DNA of 64,000 nucleotides from Isochrysis galbana. Taxonomy: Eukaryota > Haptophyta > Isochrysidales > Isochrysidaceae. This document shows positions 53,469-62,878 of the stretch, piece after piece. The notes under the pieces were generated by a model. That model had not been told where the DNA came from. It searched no databases and saw only the letters and a list, made by a program, of their open reading frames with translations. The stretch is from NCBI GenBank assembly GCA_018136815.1, contig CM030932.1, positions 2,502,234 through 2,566,233 on the forward strand, in the 5' to 3' direction. Both the position numbers and the translations under genes were made by a program. Within the stretch, counting starts at the first letter, position 1, and the number at the start of each line of letters is the position of its first letter.

Positions 53469-53669
53469 GATTTGCTTACCCAGTCTTCCTCCGACGCTCG
53501 GCGTGAAGTACATGATATTGAGCTGAATGGCCAACAATGAGATGCATGGAACGCTCCCGTATACAAGCAGTGGTTAAGTGTTTTATTTTCAGCGCATCCA
53601 TGCGCCGTACTGCAGCTGAGATGGTGTGCTCTCCCACGAGGCAGACTTCTATGGCTGTTCGTGTTGAGC

Positions 53670-54596
53670 TCAAGTAATGATATGCATTGGCGAGGTAGTC
53701 GACATGCTAGCAAAGAGAGGTGGCGAGAAAGAGAAAGGTGCAGGTGGTGTACATTTCCGCGCATATTCGAGCGCCGCTCTGGAAGGTGGGACCTCAAATG
53801 AGATCGATCGTCTTTTTCCGGTTTGGAGCGCAGGCGCCCAGCTCGAAGCTTGGGCGTCAATGCCGGCTTGCAGCGTCTCAAAATACTCTTGCTCAAGGCG
53901 TTCTCGCATGTATCTGCGAGTATATCGAACGAGGGAGAACAGATGACCTACGGTTTGGACTATCCCTCTCAAGGCCCGGGAACAACGAGTAGGAATGGAC
54001 GAGCTGCGGGCTGCGAGGCTAGATGTTTGTCGCCAGAAGGGGCCAAGAGGGACCCATACAGAAAGTAGGTGTGAAATGCAGTCTGTGCTAGTAAGTGGTA
54101 CCGACACGCTCCGTTCCCAGCAGTCCCCCCCCCCCCCCCCCCCGCAAGCGGGTGCGGTCGCACAAAAGCGCACATCATCATCTGTCTCACGTCTTCCCTC
54201 CTCGTCCATTCGCTTTTGTGTCTCCCTGATCCACTTCCTCGCTCCCTCTCCCTCCTTCCCTCCGTCCCGTTTAACACCTCCCGACCTGCCTCTCCCAAAA
54301 GAAAGAGAAGAGAGCCGTCCCCGAGCCACCCCGAGCTGTCCCGAATCACCCAGCACGCACGTCTGGTACTCCTCGTCAGCGCATGAAGAGGCTCGTCTGC
54401 CAGGGAAAGGGCTCTGCGATGGCTCGACGTTCATCTCATCCTCCCCCTGCTCCATCCACTCGTCTGCATGGCAGCAGAGCTGAGAGGGCTCCGGCCGGCT
54501 CTCGAGGCAGATCCGCTTGTGTGGCCGGGTGTGCAGTGAGCAGCTAGCCATCACCTCGTGCAGCTCAAGCGGCAGGGAAGCGCGCCGCATCGCCAT
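53670..54596 (-). CDS. Unknown basic/Ser-rich protein with RRxS motifs
   Basis: 308 residues from ATG 54596 (GTGGATGGCG context); the frame is open to ATG 54665 but that part is GA-repeat translated. Protein-like segments include RRASLPLELHEVMASCSLHT, FPGRRASSCADEEYQTCVLG, VGHLFSLVRYTRRYMRERLEQEYFE and GKRRSISFEVPPSRAALEYA. Four RR-x-S/T-type sites suggest a phosphorylated regulatory protein, but no domain is recognised. A run of 19 Cs at 54125-54143 encodes six Gly; if its length is misread the frame would change. The stop at 53670 follows MSTTSPMHIIT. An intron and further exons beyond the nearby gap are possible. Confidence 0.55.
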   Translation of the reverse strand: MAMRRASLPLELHEVMASCSLHTRPHKRICLESRPEPSQLCCHADEWMEQGEDEMNVEPSQSPFPGRRASSCADEEYQTCVLGDSGQLGVARGRLSSLSFGRGRSGGVKRDGGKEGEGARKWIRETQKRMDEEGRRETDDDVRFCATAPACGGGGGGDCWERSVSVPLTSTDCISHLLSVWVPLGPFWRQTSSLAARSSSIPTRCSRALRGIVQTVGHLFSLVRYTRRYMRERLEQEYFETLQAGIDAQASSWAPALQTGKRRSISFEVPPSRAALEYARKCTPPAPFSFSPPLFASMSTTSPMHIIT

Positions 54597-55070
54597 CCAC
54601 TCCCTCCCTCCCTCCCTCCCTCTCTCCCTCCCTCTCTCCCACTTTCTTCTCTCTCCTCTGTCCACTCTGTTTTCTCTGTTCCCCCAAGAAGCCTTTTTCT
54701 TTTCTATTTTCTGTTTCTCTCCTCTTGTCCTCCTCTCGTCTCTCTCTCCTGTTCGCGGTAAAGCAGCAGAAAGAGCCAGCAGAGAGGAGAGAGAGTGCGG
54801 GAGGAACGAAGACGGGATGGAGAAGCAGAAGTAGGGACCCTCAGACTGAGGAATTACTGAGAGATCAATACAAGAAGAAAGAGGGAGGGAGAGAGGGAGC
54901 GAGTGAGAGAGAGAGATATGGGATCCGTCATGGTTGGGCTTTTTAAACTTCTAAGAAAAGTGAAAACGTCAGGATTGAGGATTGTGGAAATAGACCAAAG
55001 TAATGCGGTAGAAACCCCGGAAAACACCTATCTCTATCTAGCACATATTCGGTGCCCTTTGGGGCAACCC

Positions 55071-55210
55071 ACTTTATAGGTGGGGGTCAATGGGGGCCTC
55101 GCGCCCCCCTCACTCCATCGCGGACACCCCCCTGGGGGTGGGCCCGTACAATCAACCCCAGCCCCAGATGGGACAATAGGCTTCTAATAGGTTCTATTAA
55201 GAGGTCAAGA
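55071..55210 (+). repeat. GGGGTCAATGGGGGCC repeat family, short copy
   Basis: TTTATAGGTGGGGGTCAATG, then CTCCATCGCGGACACCCCCC, TGGGCCCGTACA and CAACCCCAGCCCC. The same series starts at 61225. This copy breaks off after about 100 bp. 54600-54660 is a CT-rich tract. Confidence 0.7.
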
Positions 55211-55394
55211 GGCCTACCAGACCGACCAGACCTGTTACCTGTTAATAGGTGAAAGGTAAAAAAAAACATTTCAATATTCTCGCCTCGCGCGTGGCTATAG
55301 GCCTATACTATAGGTACCGCTATCGTAGCCACGCCCAAATCATCTCGGATCCCTTCCTCTCCCTAGTAACTTAAACTTAGCTCAGAAGTCAGAA

Positions 55395-55905
55395 CAACTA
55401 TCAGTAAAACTGATAGGGTCATGGGGGCCCCGTGCCCCCCTTCCTCCATCGCAGACACCCCCTGGGTGGGCCTGCACACTCAACCTCAGCCCCTGCCTGC
55501 TGGCAGGAGCTGAGCTGACATCACTCTGGCCCAGACCCTCGCCGAGCGCGCGCCGCGCGCCGCACGCACTCGCCTGCACTGGCCCTCGCTCGTACTGACC
55601 CCCACTCCACCACTGAGCCACAGACCACCTGAGCCGACAGGAAGGCACCCAGGGCCAGCGAGGCCAGCGAGGGAGAGGCAGGAGAGGCCAGGGGCCCAGC
55701 CCCAGCCTCCACTGCCCCCTGAGCTGGCCCAGCTGGCCCTCTGGGGGGACCCGAGGGGCCCCTCAGAGGGGGGCCATGGCGCGCGCAGGCATCGCACGCC
55801 CGTAGGAGAACGAAGAGAACGACGAAAAAAGCACGACAAAAAAAACGACAAGATCTGACGCACAAAAAGGTAATACTCACGCCTGTTTACGGTATGTTTT
55901 CAGGC
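55395..55905 (+). repeat. GGGGTCATGGGGGCC repeat family, long copy with LINE B-type palindrome start
   Basis: Starts with AACTATCAGTAAAACTGATAGGGTCATGG, i.e. the LINE B 5' palindrome, but then continues as the GGGGGCC...CTCCATCGCAGACACCCC family instead of LINE coding sequence. It runs through GCCAGCGAGGGAGAGGCAGG, CCCAGCCTCCACTGCCCC and GAGGGGGGCCATGGCGCGCG to about 55905 (GCCTGTTTACGG). One module therefore heads two different bodies. Confidence 0.7.
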
Positions 55906-56200
55906 CCTTTCTTACATCCTACATCCTCCGTCCCTCCGATTCGCGTTCCGTGCCACTTTCCCGTCGATTCCACATATGCCCGTCATTTGCCCTCCCCGTT
56001 CTCCCGATGAGCCCGTTCCGGGCTCCCCGGACGAACCGTGCGCCGCGCTAGCCGCCGGTGCGCCCTCGCGACTCGTTTCCAAAGAGGAAACGAGCTTCGC
56101 TCCGACAGCCTCTCGCAATGTCCGCCTTCGCCTCTCAAGCGACAAAGCCGCATGCCCGGAGTGTTGTTGCCCGCTGTATTGCCCACTTGCATGCCCCCGC

Positions 56201-56636
56201 GGGTCGAAGTTGGGCGCTCACGGTGCGTCTTGGGGGCGTGACGTCGTCATCACCGGCGCCCGCAACGGGCTGATTTCGACGCGGTGTGCGGGGGCGGCGG
56301 GCGCGATTGGCGTGGCTGTGAGGGCGGCATGCCGCGCTATGGTGCGCGATGCGGCATCTACTCGGTGATCGGTGAGCGGGCACAAGAACGGCCTCGTGGC
56401 GCCGCCGGTCGCGGGTCGAAGTTGGGCGCTCACGGTGCGTCTCGGGGGCGTGACGTATCACCGGCGCCCGCAAAGGGCTGATTTCGACGCGGTGTGCGGG
56501 GGCGGCGGGCGCGATTAGTGTGGCTGTGAGGGCGGCATGCCGCGATATGGTACGTGATGCGGCATCTACTCGGTGAGCGGGCACAAGAACGGCCTCGTGG
56601 CGCCGCCGGTCGCGGGTCGAAGTTGGGCTCTCTATC
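56201..56636 (+). repeat. Tandem array with a period of about 205-212 bp
   Basis: Units begin GGGTCGAAGTTGGGC at 56201, 56413 and 56614 (last partial). Each contains CACGGTGCGTCT, GGGGGCGTGACGT, GCTGATTTCGACGCGGTGTG, GGCGGCATGCCGCG, GATGCGGCATCTACTCGGTG and GTGAGCGGGCACAAGAACGG. Frames in this area merely repeat the unit. 56637-57330 has no supported gene. Confidence 0.85.
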
Positions 56637-57338
56637 CCTTGGCGATTTTAGCGTTGAGCGTCTTTATAGTTTTTTTTGTGATAATTACGTACACGTTCAA
56701 GTCCATGAGAAATCATAGAAGTATTGTATTACGGTGCGTACAGAACCAAGCTGTATCGACCGTGTTTGCTGGTGATGACCATGGCTTCGTAATGCGCTGC
56801 GAGAGGCGCGCTTGAAGGCCCCTTGGCTCCCAGAGTTCTCAGAGTGTCGCCCCATGGCCGCACCCTGTGGAGCTTTGGGCCAGCCGTCCCAGCCCACGTC
56901 GCCCTATGCCCGCGCCGGCGGTGTTCCCCCCGGTGCTCAGCCTCCCCCCAGCCCCAGTGCCCCACGTGCTCAGTCCCTTGTGAGCCCTGATGTCTCTGGC
57001 GCGTCCCCTTTATTGTGTGTTCAACATATTCCTTTGAGTCTCACCCCACTCACACAGCCACAGTCACTGCGCCACTCTCACCACAATAGTGCTCGTCAGG
57101 GGTAATTCGTAATTCAACGCCTTAGTCGCCATTGCTCATTGCTCCGCTCCCACACCGGATTGCGAGGGGGAAAGGCGGGGGGAAATCTTCGCCCCTTCTC
57201 GTGAAAAAATTATTCTGACCCTCAGATGTACCGCCTTTATTTTTCAACCCAATACCCAATATCCCCCACCTCTACATCCTACATATGCCGAATGAAAGAG
57301 TCTGAGAAAGAGAATTCTAATGAGTAGGGAGTGTCGAT

Positions 57339-57677
57339 TCACGAATGCGACAACAAAGTAATAAGTAATCCATACTTTAAAAACCCCTCCTTCGAGTTAA
57401 TGTTTGGCAGGAAGCTACCGCATCCTCCTTGCGCTATACCCGCGCGAGAAACATTCGACGCTCTCAGCCTGTTCAAAATCCGACACTCTAAATGATATCT
57501 ACGGCCATTGATGCAGCAAGCCTGCGCCCATTGACTTACCGATTCAGTGATGAATGAAACGCATCTTCCACGTTCAGCACCACTCAACATCCTGCGATGA
57601 TGCCAAACGGCAACTAACCACGTAGCCGGCCCTACCTCGTAACTTGGAAAGCCTGCCCTAGCCATTTTTCTGATCAA
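57339..57677 (-). CDS. Possible small unknown ORF
   Basis: 112 residues, MIRKMARAGFPSYEVGPA..., balanced composition, AT-richer than its surroundings, no known motif. It follows the 97-aa gene at 57772 on the same strand with 94 bp between. It could be that gene's 3' UTR. I give it low weight. Confidence 0.2.
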   Translation of the reverse strand: MIRKMARAGFPSYEVGPATWLVAVWHHRRMLSGAERGRCVSFITESVSQWAQACCINGRRYHLECRILNRLRASNVSRAGIAQGGCGSFLPNINSKEGFLKYGLLITLLSHS

Positions 57678-57771
57678 CGAATCTCGTTTCAGCTAGCTCC
57701 CCCAGCTAAAAATTAAAATAAGTCGCAGCTCCGCCCTGAGGTGATGCTACTGAACTTAGGGCAGCTGGATT

Positions 57772-58065
57772 TCACGCGCTGAAGAAGCTGCCGTCTCTCT
57801 TGCGCTCAGCGGTCACCTTTGGCCTGTGCGGTGAGCCAAGGTCCACCCCAGCCTGGCTCGTCACAGGTGGGTCCCACGAGAGGACGCGGATGCCCTTGCC
57901 GTTCGGGCCGGGACTGGAGGTGGTCTCACCGGTGGCCGCGCTGAACTTTTTCGTGCTCGCCGCAGCCAGCCGCTCAATCTCCTGCTCCATCTTTGCATTC
58001 TCGGCGCGCAGACTTTCGAGGAAGGCCTCCGCGCCCTGTCCCGACGTGCCATCCATTGCGGCCAT
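57772..58065 (-). CDS. Small coiled-coil protein (97 aa), family unknown
   Basis: I start at ATG 58065 (MAAMDGTSGQGAEAFLES; ATG 58056 is the next). The frame is open to 58335 but that part is Ser-rich and follows no pattern. Residues about 12-35 form a likely heptad coiled coil (ESLRAENAKMEQEIERLAAA). The rest is Ser/Gly/Pro-rich, with a WDPP motif and a basic end, ERKRDGSFFSA. Short acidic-to-basic coiled-coil proteins like this occur as subunits of larger complexes, but none is recognised. The upstream GA-rich stretch (about 58085-58115, minus) is like the leaders of the other minus-strand genes. Confidence 0.5.
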   Translation of the reverse strand: MAAMDGTSGQGAEAFLESLRAENAKMEQEIERLAAASTKKFSAATGETTSSPGPNGKGIRVLSWDPPVTSQAGVDLGSPHRPKVTAERKRDGSFFSA

Positions 58066-58702
58066 CCTCGCTTCCTCGCTCTCCTTCTTACCCTCTCTCT
58101 CTCTCCGCCGGCTGTGCTGGGTGAGAGTCGGTGGGCCCGCGAGGTGAGCCGGTGGAGCTGAGCTACTGGATTCTGTATTCCAGGTGAAACGACCGACTCC
58201 GCGGTGGGCTGATAGTAAAAGTAAATAGCTGAATAAAAAAGAACTGGGCACAGAGGCACAGCTGGGGAAGCTCAAGGTCGAGGTCACCCTGCTGTGATGC
58301 TGCGATGATGCGCGGGAAGAGTCACCAGACGGCAAGGGGAGGGGGGAGGAGGTGGGGGGGGGAAGGGGCGAGGTTTAGGTGAGGAGTGGGGGGTCGGACG
58401 CCCTCCTCGCCCTCGTGGCTCCTGGCTCGTGGTCTCGTGGTGTGTGGTCCTACATCTACATCTACATGTGAAAGACAATGGTTTGGGTCTAGAACTAGAA
58501 CCTAGATGTGAAACACGGCAGGGGGGGCCTCCAAACACAGCAAATACGTCCTGTTTTTGGCTTTTCTAGAATCACGGGAACCTTGCAAACACGGCATGCT
58601 GCTAGGGTGCTAGGGTGCTAGGTGCTAGGTGCTGGGGAGGGCGTTTGAAACCCCGTGAAAACGGGCTGTTTTTGGCCTCTGTACAAACACGGTTTTTGCG
58701 TT

Positions 58703-59100
58703 AGGCCCCAATGGGGTTCTGCTCATGATGGTGCCGGGCCGGCACCTCGCGCCGGAGCGCGAGGGCGGTACCGCGGCTGTGTAGGGTCCAGGCCCGGGGG
58801 CCTTCCCTGATGGAGCGTCCCACTGTGGTGGTGTGTCTGGTGTGGCTGTGGGTTATGGATTGTGTGTGCTGCATGCTGTCGACCAGCATGCAGGTCGTGC
58901 TCTCTCTGTTCACGATGGTGCGCGGGCGTGGCCCGCTGGTTCCTGTGCCCACCTGGCTGGGGGGGTCGTCCTGGCGCGGTCGCTTCGGCGAGAGGTGTGT
59001 CCATGAAAGCTTCGTCCATCGCGGCGAGGGCCGCGGCAGCGAGGGCGGGAGGCGGCGCGCGCTCCATGACCCTATTAGTTTGCTGATAGTTGTGTTCCGT
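58703..59100 (-). mobile_element. LINE family B 5' fragment, reverse
   Basis: The minus strand reads CAACTATCAGCAAACTAATAGGGTC, then ATGGAGCGCGCGCCGCCGCC at 59067 and matches 11397-11785 closely (TGGACGAAGCTTTCATGGAC versus TGGACGAAGGACTAATGGAC, and the later CCGCGGTACCGCCCTCGCGC). Small indels break the frame after about 25 codons. Homology ends at about 58703, after CAGAACCCCATTGGGG. So this copy holds the first about 390 bp of the LINE only. The 58336-58700 and 59101-60220 spacers have no supported gene. Confidence 0.85.
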
Positions 59101-60224
59101 CTCTTCTTCATGTTGTTCATGGATTCTCTCATTACATGTTGCACCGAGAGCATCCTCAATATAGACCCACCCGCAACTCGCAACAACCCGTTGCTTTTCG
59201 TACGTAACACGTAACGACAGACACGAGCGAGAAGGGGAGATCGTGATTTCTATCAGATATCGACCCTGCCCCAAGTCGAGTGAATGCAGTAAGACCACGT
59301 GTGTGTCTTTCGACATACGTATGAAGTGTCAGGTTGAGTCGAGTAACCTCCACGTGACAACGGAAGGTGCTAGCAGGGATGGGGGTCAATGAACACTTCT
59401 GGTCTGCTGAGACCTGAGGTTTCAGTCTCTCCCCGGTAGCTCTAAGGTGGCGCGGTGGCGCCCTTAGTTGGGTTCGGGCACCTAGCTCGCGCCTAGCTAG
59501 GAAAGCATCAGCATGCCCAGCTACAGCTGCTAGCGCGCGAAAGGGCTAGCGCACGCTGAAGCTGAAGCCAACGCCTAGCGCACTATCTCTTTCCGGCCTT
59601 ATTCTACGTCTACGTCTAGTATAACATTCTGAATGCATAATTAATGCATGGCAGCGGAATAAAACATGCTGCATGGCTTTCCTACAGAAATAGGCGTGCT
59701 TGGTGTTGAGGGGCGAGCTGAAGGAGAGAGATAGCGGCAATCGGAGAAACCGCCATGGCCACATAGCCATTGCATAGGAAATATGAATACAAACCATGCG
59801 GTGCAGCTGCGCACCGAGTACAGTAGCGAGGCACGTGCGCCAGTGCGCACTCTTGTCGACACTACCTCAGCATCGTTGTTTGGACTCGCACCATGGCTTG
59901 AATTCTGGGCCAGTCTGGCTCAATGTCGGCTGAGACATCATTAGGTGTGAATGTGTGAAAGTGTGCATGCGTGTCTTGAATCCGCACTTAGGAGCAAGAT
60001 TGGACTGCCGCTCAAGCTCGCCGAGAAGAAATGAAACGACTTTCTGTCTGATAGAGAATCCTCGGAAGAATCCCTCTATGCAGGCTGCAACGTTTCATGG
60101 AATTCGGAATGATACATGGGGATTTGCAGGCACGAAAGTGCTTGCGGGTAGACTCCATCATCTCGTCGAGATCATGCACATGCCCACTGCGTTCATCATG
60201 GAGAGCTCATCGAACCACCATGTC

Positions 60225-60599
60225 TCACGGAGTCGACGGACTCCAAAGCATGCGGAGCCGTGACGGCTCCAATACGGGCATGTTGAATCTTTTACACAAG
60301 TGCTGCAAGCGTGCGAACCTGCCCCGAATTCCTCTTCTCATGGAGCGCAGTCTCTGGCCCTCAGAAGAGCATGATTTGCATGTTTTAGAACGGCGTAGCG
60401 AGCGTGATTGCGCGCGTAGAACCTTCTCCGCCCATTCACGCACCTCTGGATGCACATTCTCGCTGGCGCACACCGCCGCGGCTCTCGGCACTGCCCACCG
60501 CAGCAGGGCGGCAGAGCCTCCTTCCGCATGCTGCCTGGACAGCGGTGGCGGCGATTTGAGCTTGCACATCGAGATTCGCCGCTCATCCATGCCCATGTT
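60225..60599 (-). CDS. Possible minus-strand exon or small gene
   Basis: A 125-codon frame from ATG 60599 (MGMDERRISMCKLKSPPPLS), or from 60635, continues with a helical stretch, ENVHPEVREWAEKVLRAQS, and a basic tail, RRGIRGRFARLQHLCKRFNM. It looks more protein-like than the opposite-strand frame 60097-60801. A CCACAG acceptor-like site sits at about 60608-60613, so it may be a 3' exon. The region 60700-60900 upstream on this strand is GA-rich, like other gene leaders. No family is recognised. Confidence 0.3.
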   Translation of the reverse strand, partial: NMGMDERRISMCKLKSPPPLSRQHAEGGSAALLRWAVPRAAAVCASENVHPEVREWAEKVLRAQSRSLRRSKTCKSCSSEGQRLRSMRRGIRGRFARLQHLCKRFNMPVLEPSRLRMLWSPSTP

Positions 60600-61224
60600 C
60601 TTACCCCTGTGGTACCGCGTCCGCAAGCACGCCAAGGCCGCCGACGGTTCTCTGCCGGACGTCCTTGCTCGAGTCGGGCCGTCGGCCGATGAGCAAGAGT
60701 CACACCGACCAACTTCTGAAGTCTCGCGCGCTCCCTTCTCGCCCTTTCTCCTTCTTCCTCGGCCCTCTCACCCCGTCTCCTCTCTCCCGTGTCTCTTCTA
60801 ATAAATCGGCGGATTGTGTGGCTCCTTCCTTCCCGTACCTCGTCTGCTCTTCCCACCTCCCTTTCCCCCTCTCCTCTCGTTCTCCGCCTTGGGCGTAGGT
60901 AGGAGTGAGTCTCCTCCCTCTCCCCTTTCCCCTTATTTTGATGGGCCGAGAGAAAGCACTTCAAGTCAAGGGGCCGGTCGGTGCCCAGTGCCCAGTTAGG
61001 ACGGCCCCCCAAAGCTAGGGTTAGAATGACCTTTCTATGTAGCTTTAGCGGCGTGAGGCTAAGGCTACAGTTAGGGTTAGAAAATAGGACGCAGAGTAAA
61101 AAATTAAGAAAGAGAGAAAAATGGGTGGCATCGTACATGGCGCGTGGAGCGGCACCTTGCACCTTGCCTCCACGAATAGGGCGGTCATAGACGGCTCCTG
61201 ACTTTTAAGGGTGAAAATGTGCAA

Positions 61225-61610
61225 CCTACTTTTATAAGTGGGGGTCAATGGGGGCCTCGCGCCCCTCTCTCTCCATCGCGGACACCGGACACCCCCCGGG
61301 GTGAGCCCGTACATTCAACCTCAGCCCCTGCCCTCTGGCAGGGGCTGGGCAATCATCATTCTGGCCCAGACCCCTAGTGGGCGCGGGCCGCGAGCCGCAC
61401 TCCCAGGCCCGCATGGGCCAGCTCTCGTACTGACTCTCCCCCCCCATCCCTGGTCGCCAGGCAGACAGGGGACTCAGGGCGGCACCCAAGGCCAGCGAGG
61501 CGAGCGAGGGAGAGGCAGGGGGGGCCAGGGGCTGAGCCCCAGCCTCCACTGCCCCCTGAGCTGCCTCTGCTGGCCCTCTGGGCGCCCCTGAAGGACCTCT
61601 GAGAGCAGGC
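61225..61610 (+). repeat. GGGGTCAATGGGGGCC repeat family, copy interrupted by a hAT element
   Basis: TTTATAAGTGGGGGTCAATG, CTCCATCGCGGACACC, TGAGCCCGTACATTCAACCT, GCCAGCGAGG and CCCAGCCTCC follow the same order as at 55395-55905. At 61611 the non-autonomous hAT element begins; its target duplication GAGCAGGC is the last part of this repeat. It starts 45 bp after TAGGGCGGTCATAG (61177), a weak GGTCAAACAG-family end. Confidence 0.7.
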
Positions 61611-62878
61611 TAGGGCCGGGTAAGAGTTTCGCGAAACTCATCGCGAAACTTGGGTCACTTTTTTGGCCCTGAAACTTTCGCGAAACTTGGGCCCCAAAAT
61701 TGCCCGTATGCGAAACTCCGCGAAACTTACCGTTACGACGTTACGTTTACGGTCGCCGCTGGCCGCTGGCGAGAGGCAAGTAACGAGGAGCGGAAAAAAA
61801 ATCTGAAGATTCAGGGCTAACGCTAACACCTATTGCTAGACTGGCATCCTCTTTCTGTCTCCCGTTCGTCATCGCCCTTACTTCCCTTTCCTTCGCCCTC
61901 TTACCTTCCCCCCCTCGTTCTTTTTACTTTGGTTTTGGGGGTGCGGCCCAAGTGCTCAGGTGCTCTGCTACCATGGGCCCGGCTCGGAGTGCGAGTTCGA
62001 GGGAGGCCTTTCGTTATGCGCTATAGACTATCTATAGATGTCGTTGCCCTACCTATCGAGGTATTTTGTGCGCCGTGCTCGTATACTTGTGTCGTTTTGG
62101 TTCCCTCCTCGTGTCGGGATTGTCCTGGGTGCGCACTTAGTTCTTAGTTGTGCCTTGTGACTTGTGACTTGTGCCGCTATCGTCTCGTTTCCCGGCTGAT
62201 TTCCGGGGTGGCTACAACCAAGTGTGTCACTCGCAGACGCAGGTGAAGGTGTCGTTCCGTCAATTGTGGGACATGAGTCGAATTGAGCGATCGAATGTCC
62301 ACAGTTGTTATTTTAAAATTAGATGTAGACTAGCGTAACATTCCCTGCTTCCCGCGACGCGTGTCCCCCGGAGGGCGCCGTGTCGGCGCTTTTCGATTGT
62401 GATTACTTGTAATTATGGGCACGGCGCGATGTGCATCGCCCCCCCCTGCGGGGGCGCCGTGTGTGCGCATGTCAACTTTTCCCCCTAAGGCCCACATTCA
62501 CGTAAAGTAGCCATATAAGAGATGTTTCGTTACGCAGCACGTGCGTCGACACCAAAAAGAAAACAAATAACCTGGCCCTCTTTTGACGGAACGCGACTTG
62601 AAGGCGCGGGTGAAGATATCCCCGCAGGCCTTGCAAAGACCCTGGCACCCTGGCAGAGCCCGGGGGCGGGCGTACGGGGCATCATGGCGCCCCAGCAACC
62701 AACTACAACTACATTTAAAATTGCATGTACGTACATCGTACATACAACATACAACTCCTCGAAAAAGACGCGAAACTTGCGAAACTTATTGCGAAACTTG
62801 GGTGAATTAGTGCGAAACTTTGCAAAACTTTTGCGCGAAACTTGGGGGGGTCCGGCGCGAAACTCTTACCAGGCCCTA
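61611..62878 (+). mobile_element. Complete non-autonomous hAT element, 1268 bp, with perfect 8-bp target duplication
   Basis: GAGCAGGC occurs at 61603-61610 and again at 62879-62886. The termini are inverted and start TAGGGCC(G/T)GGTAAGAG, followed by TTTCGCG on both sides, about 23 bp with one mismatch. GCGAAACTT motifs in both orientations crowd the first 120 and last 105 bp. The interior has no transposase frame and holds a partial direct-repeat-A sequence at 62558-62600. The first 13 bp match the right end of hAT copy 1 at 19487-19499, so that family's transposase is the likely mover. Confidence 0.93.

Noticed and set aside
53300..53896. 198-codon minus-strand frame crossing the N run
   Set aside because: It spans an assembly gap of unknown length, so the frame has no meaning.
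60097..60801. 234-codon plus-strand frame
   Set aside because: Cys/Arg/Ser-rich without pattern, and the minus strand over the same DNA looks more protein-like.
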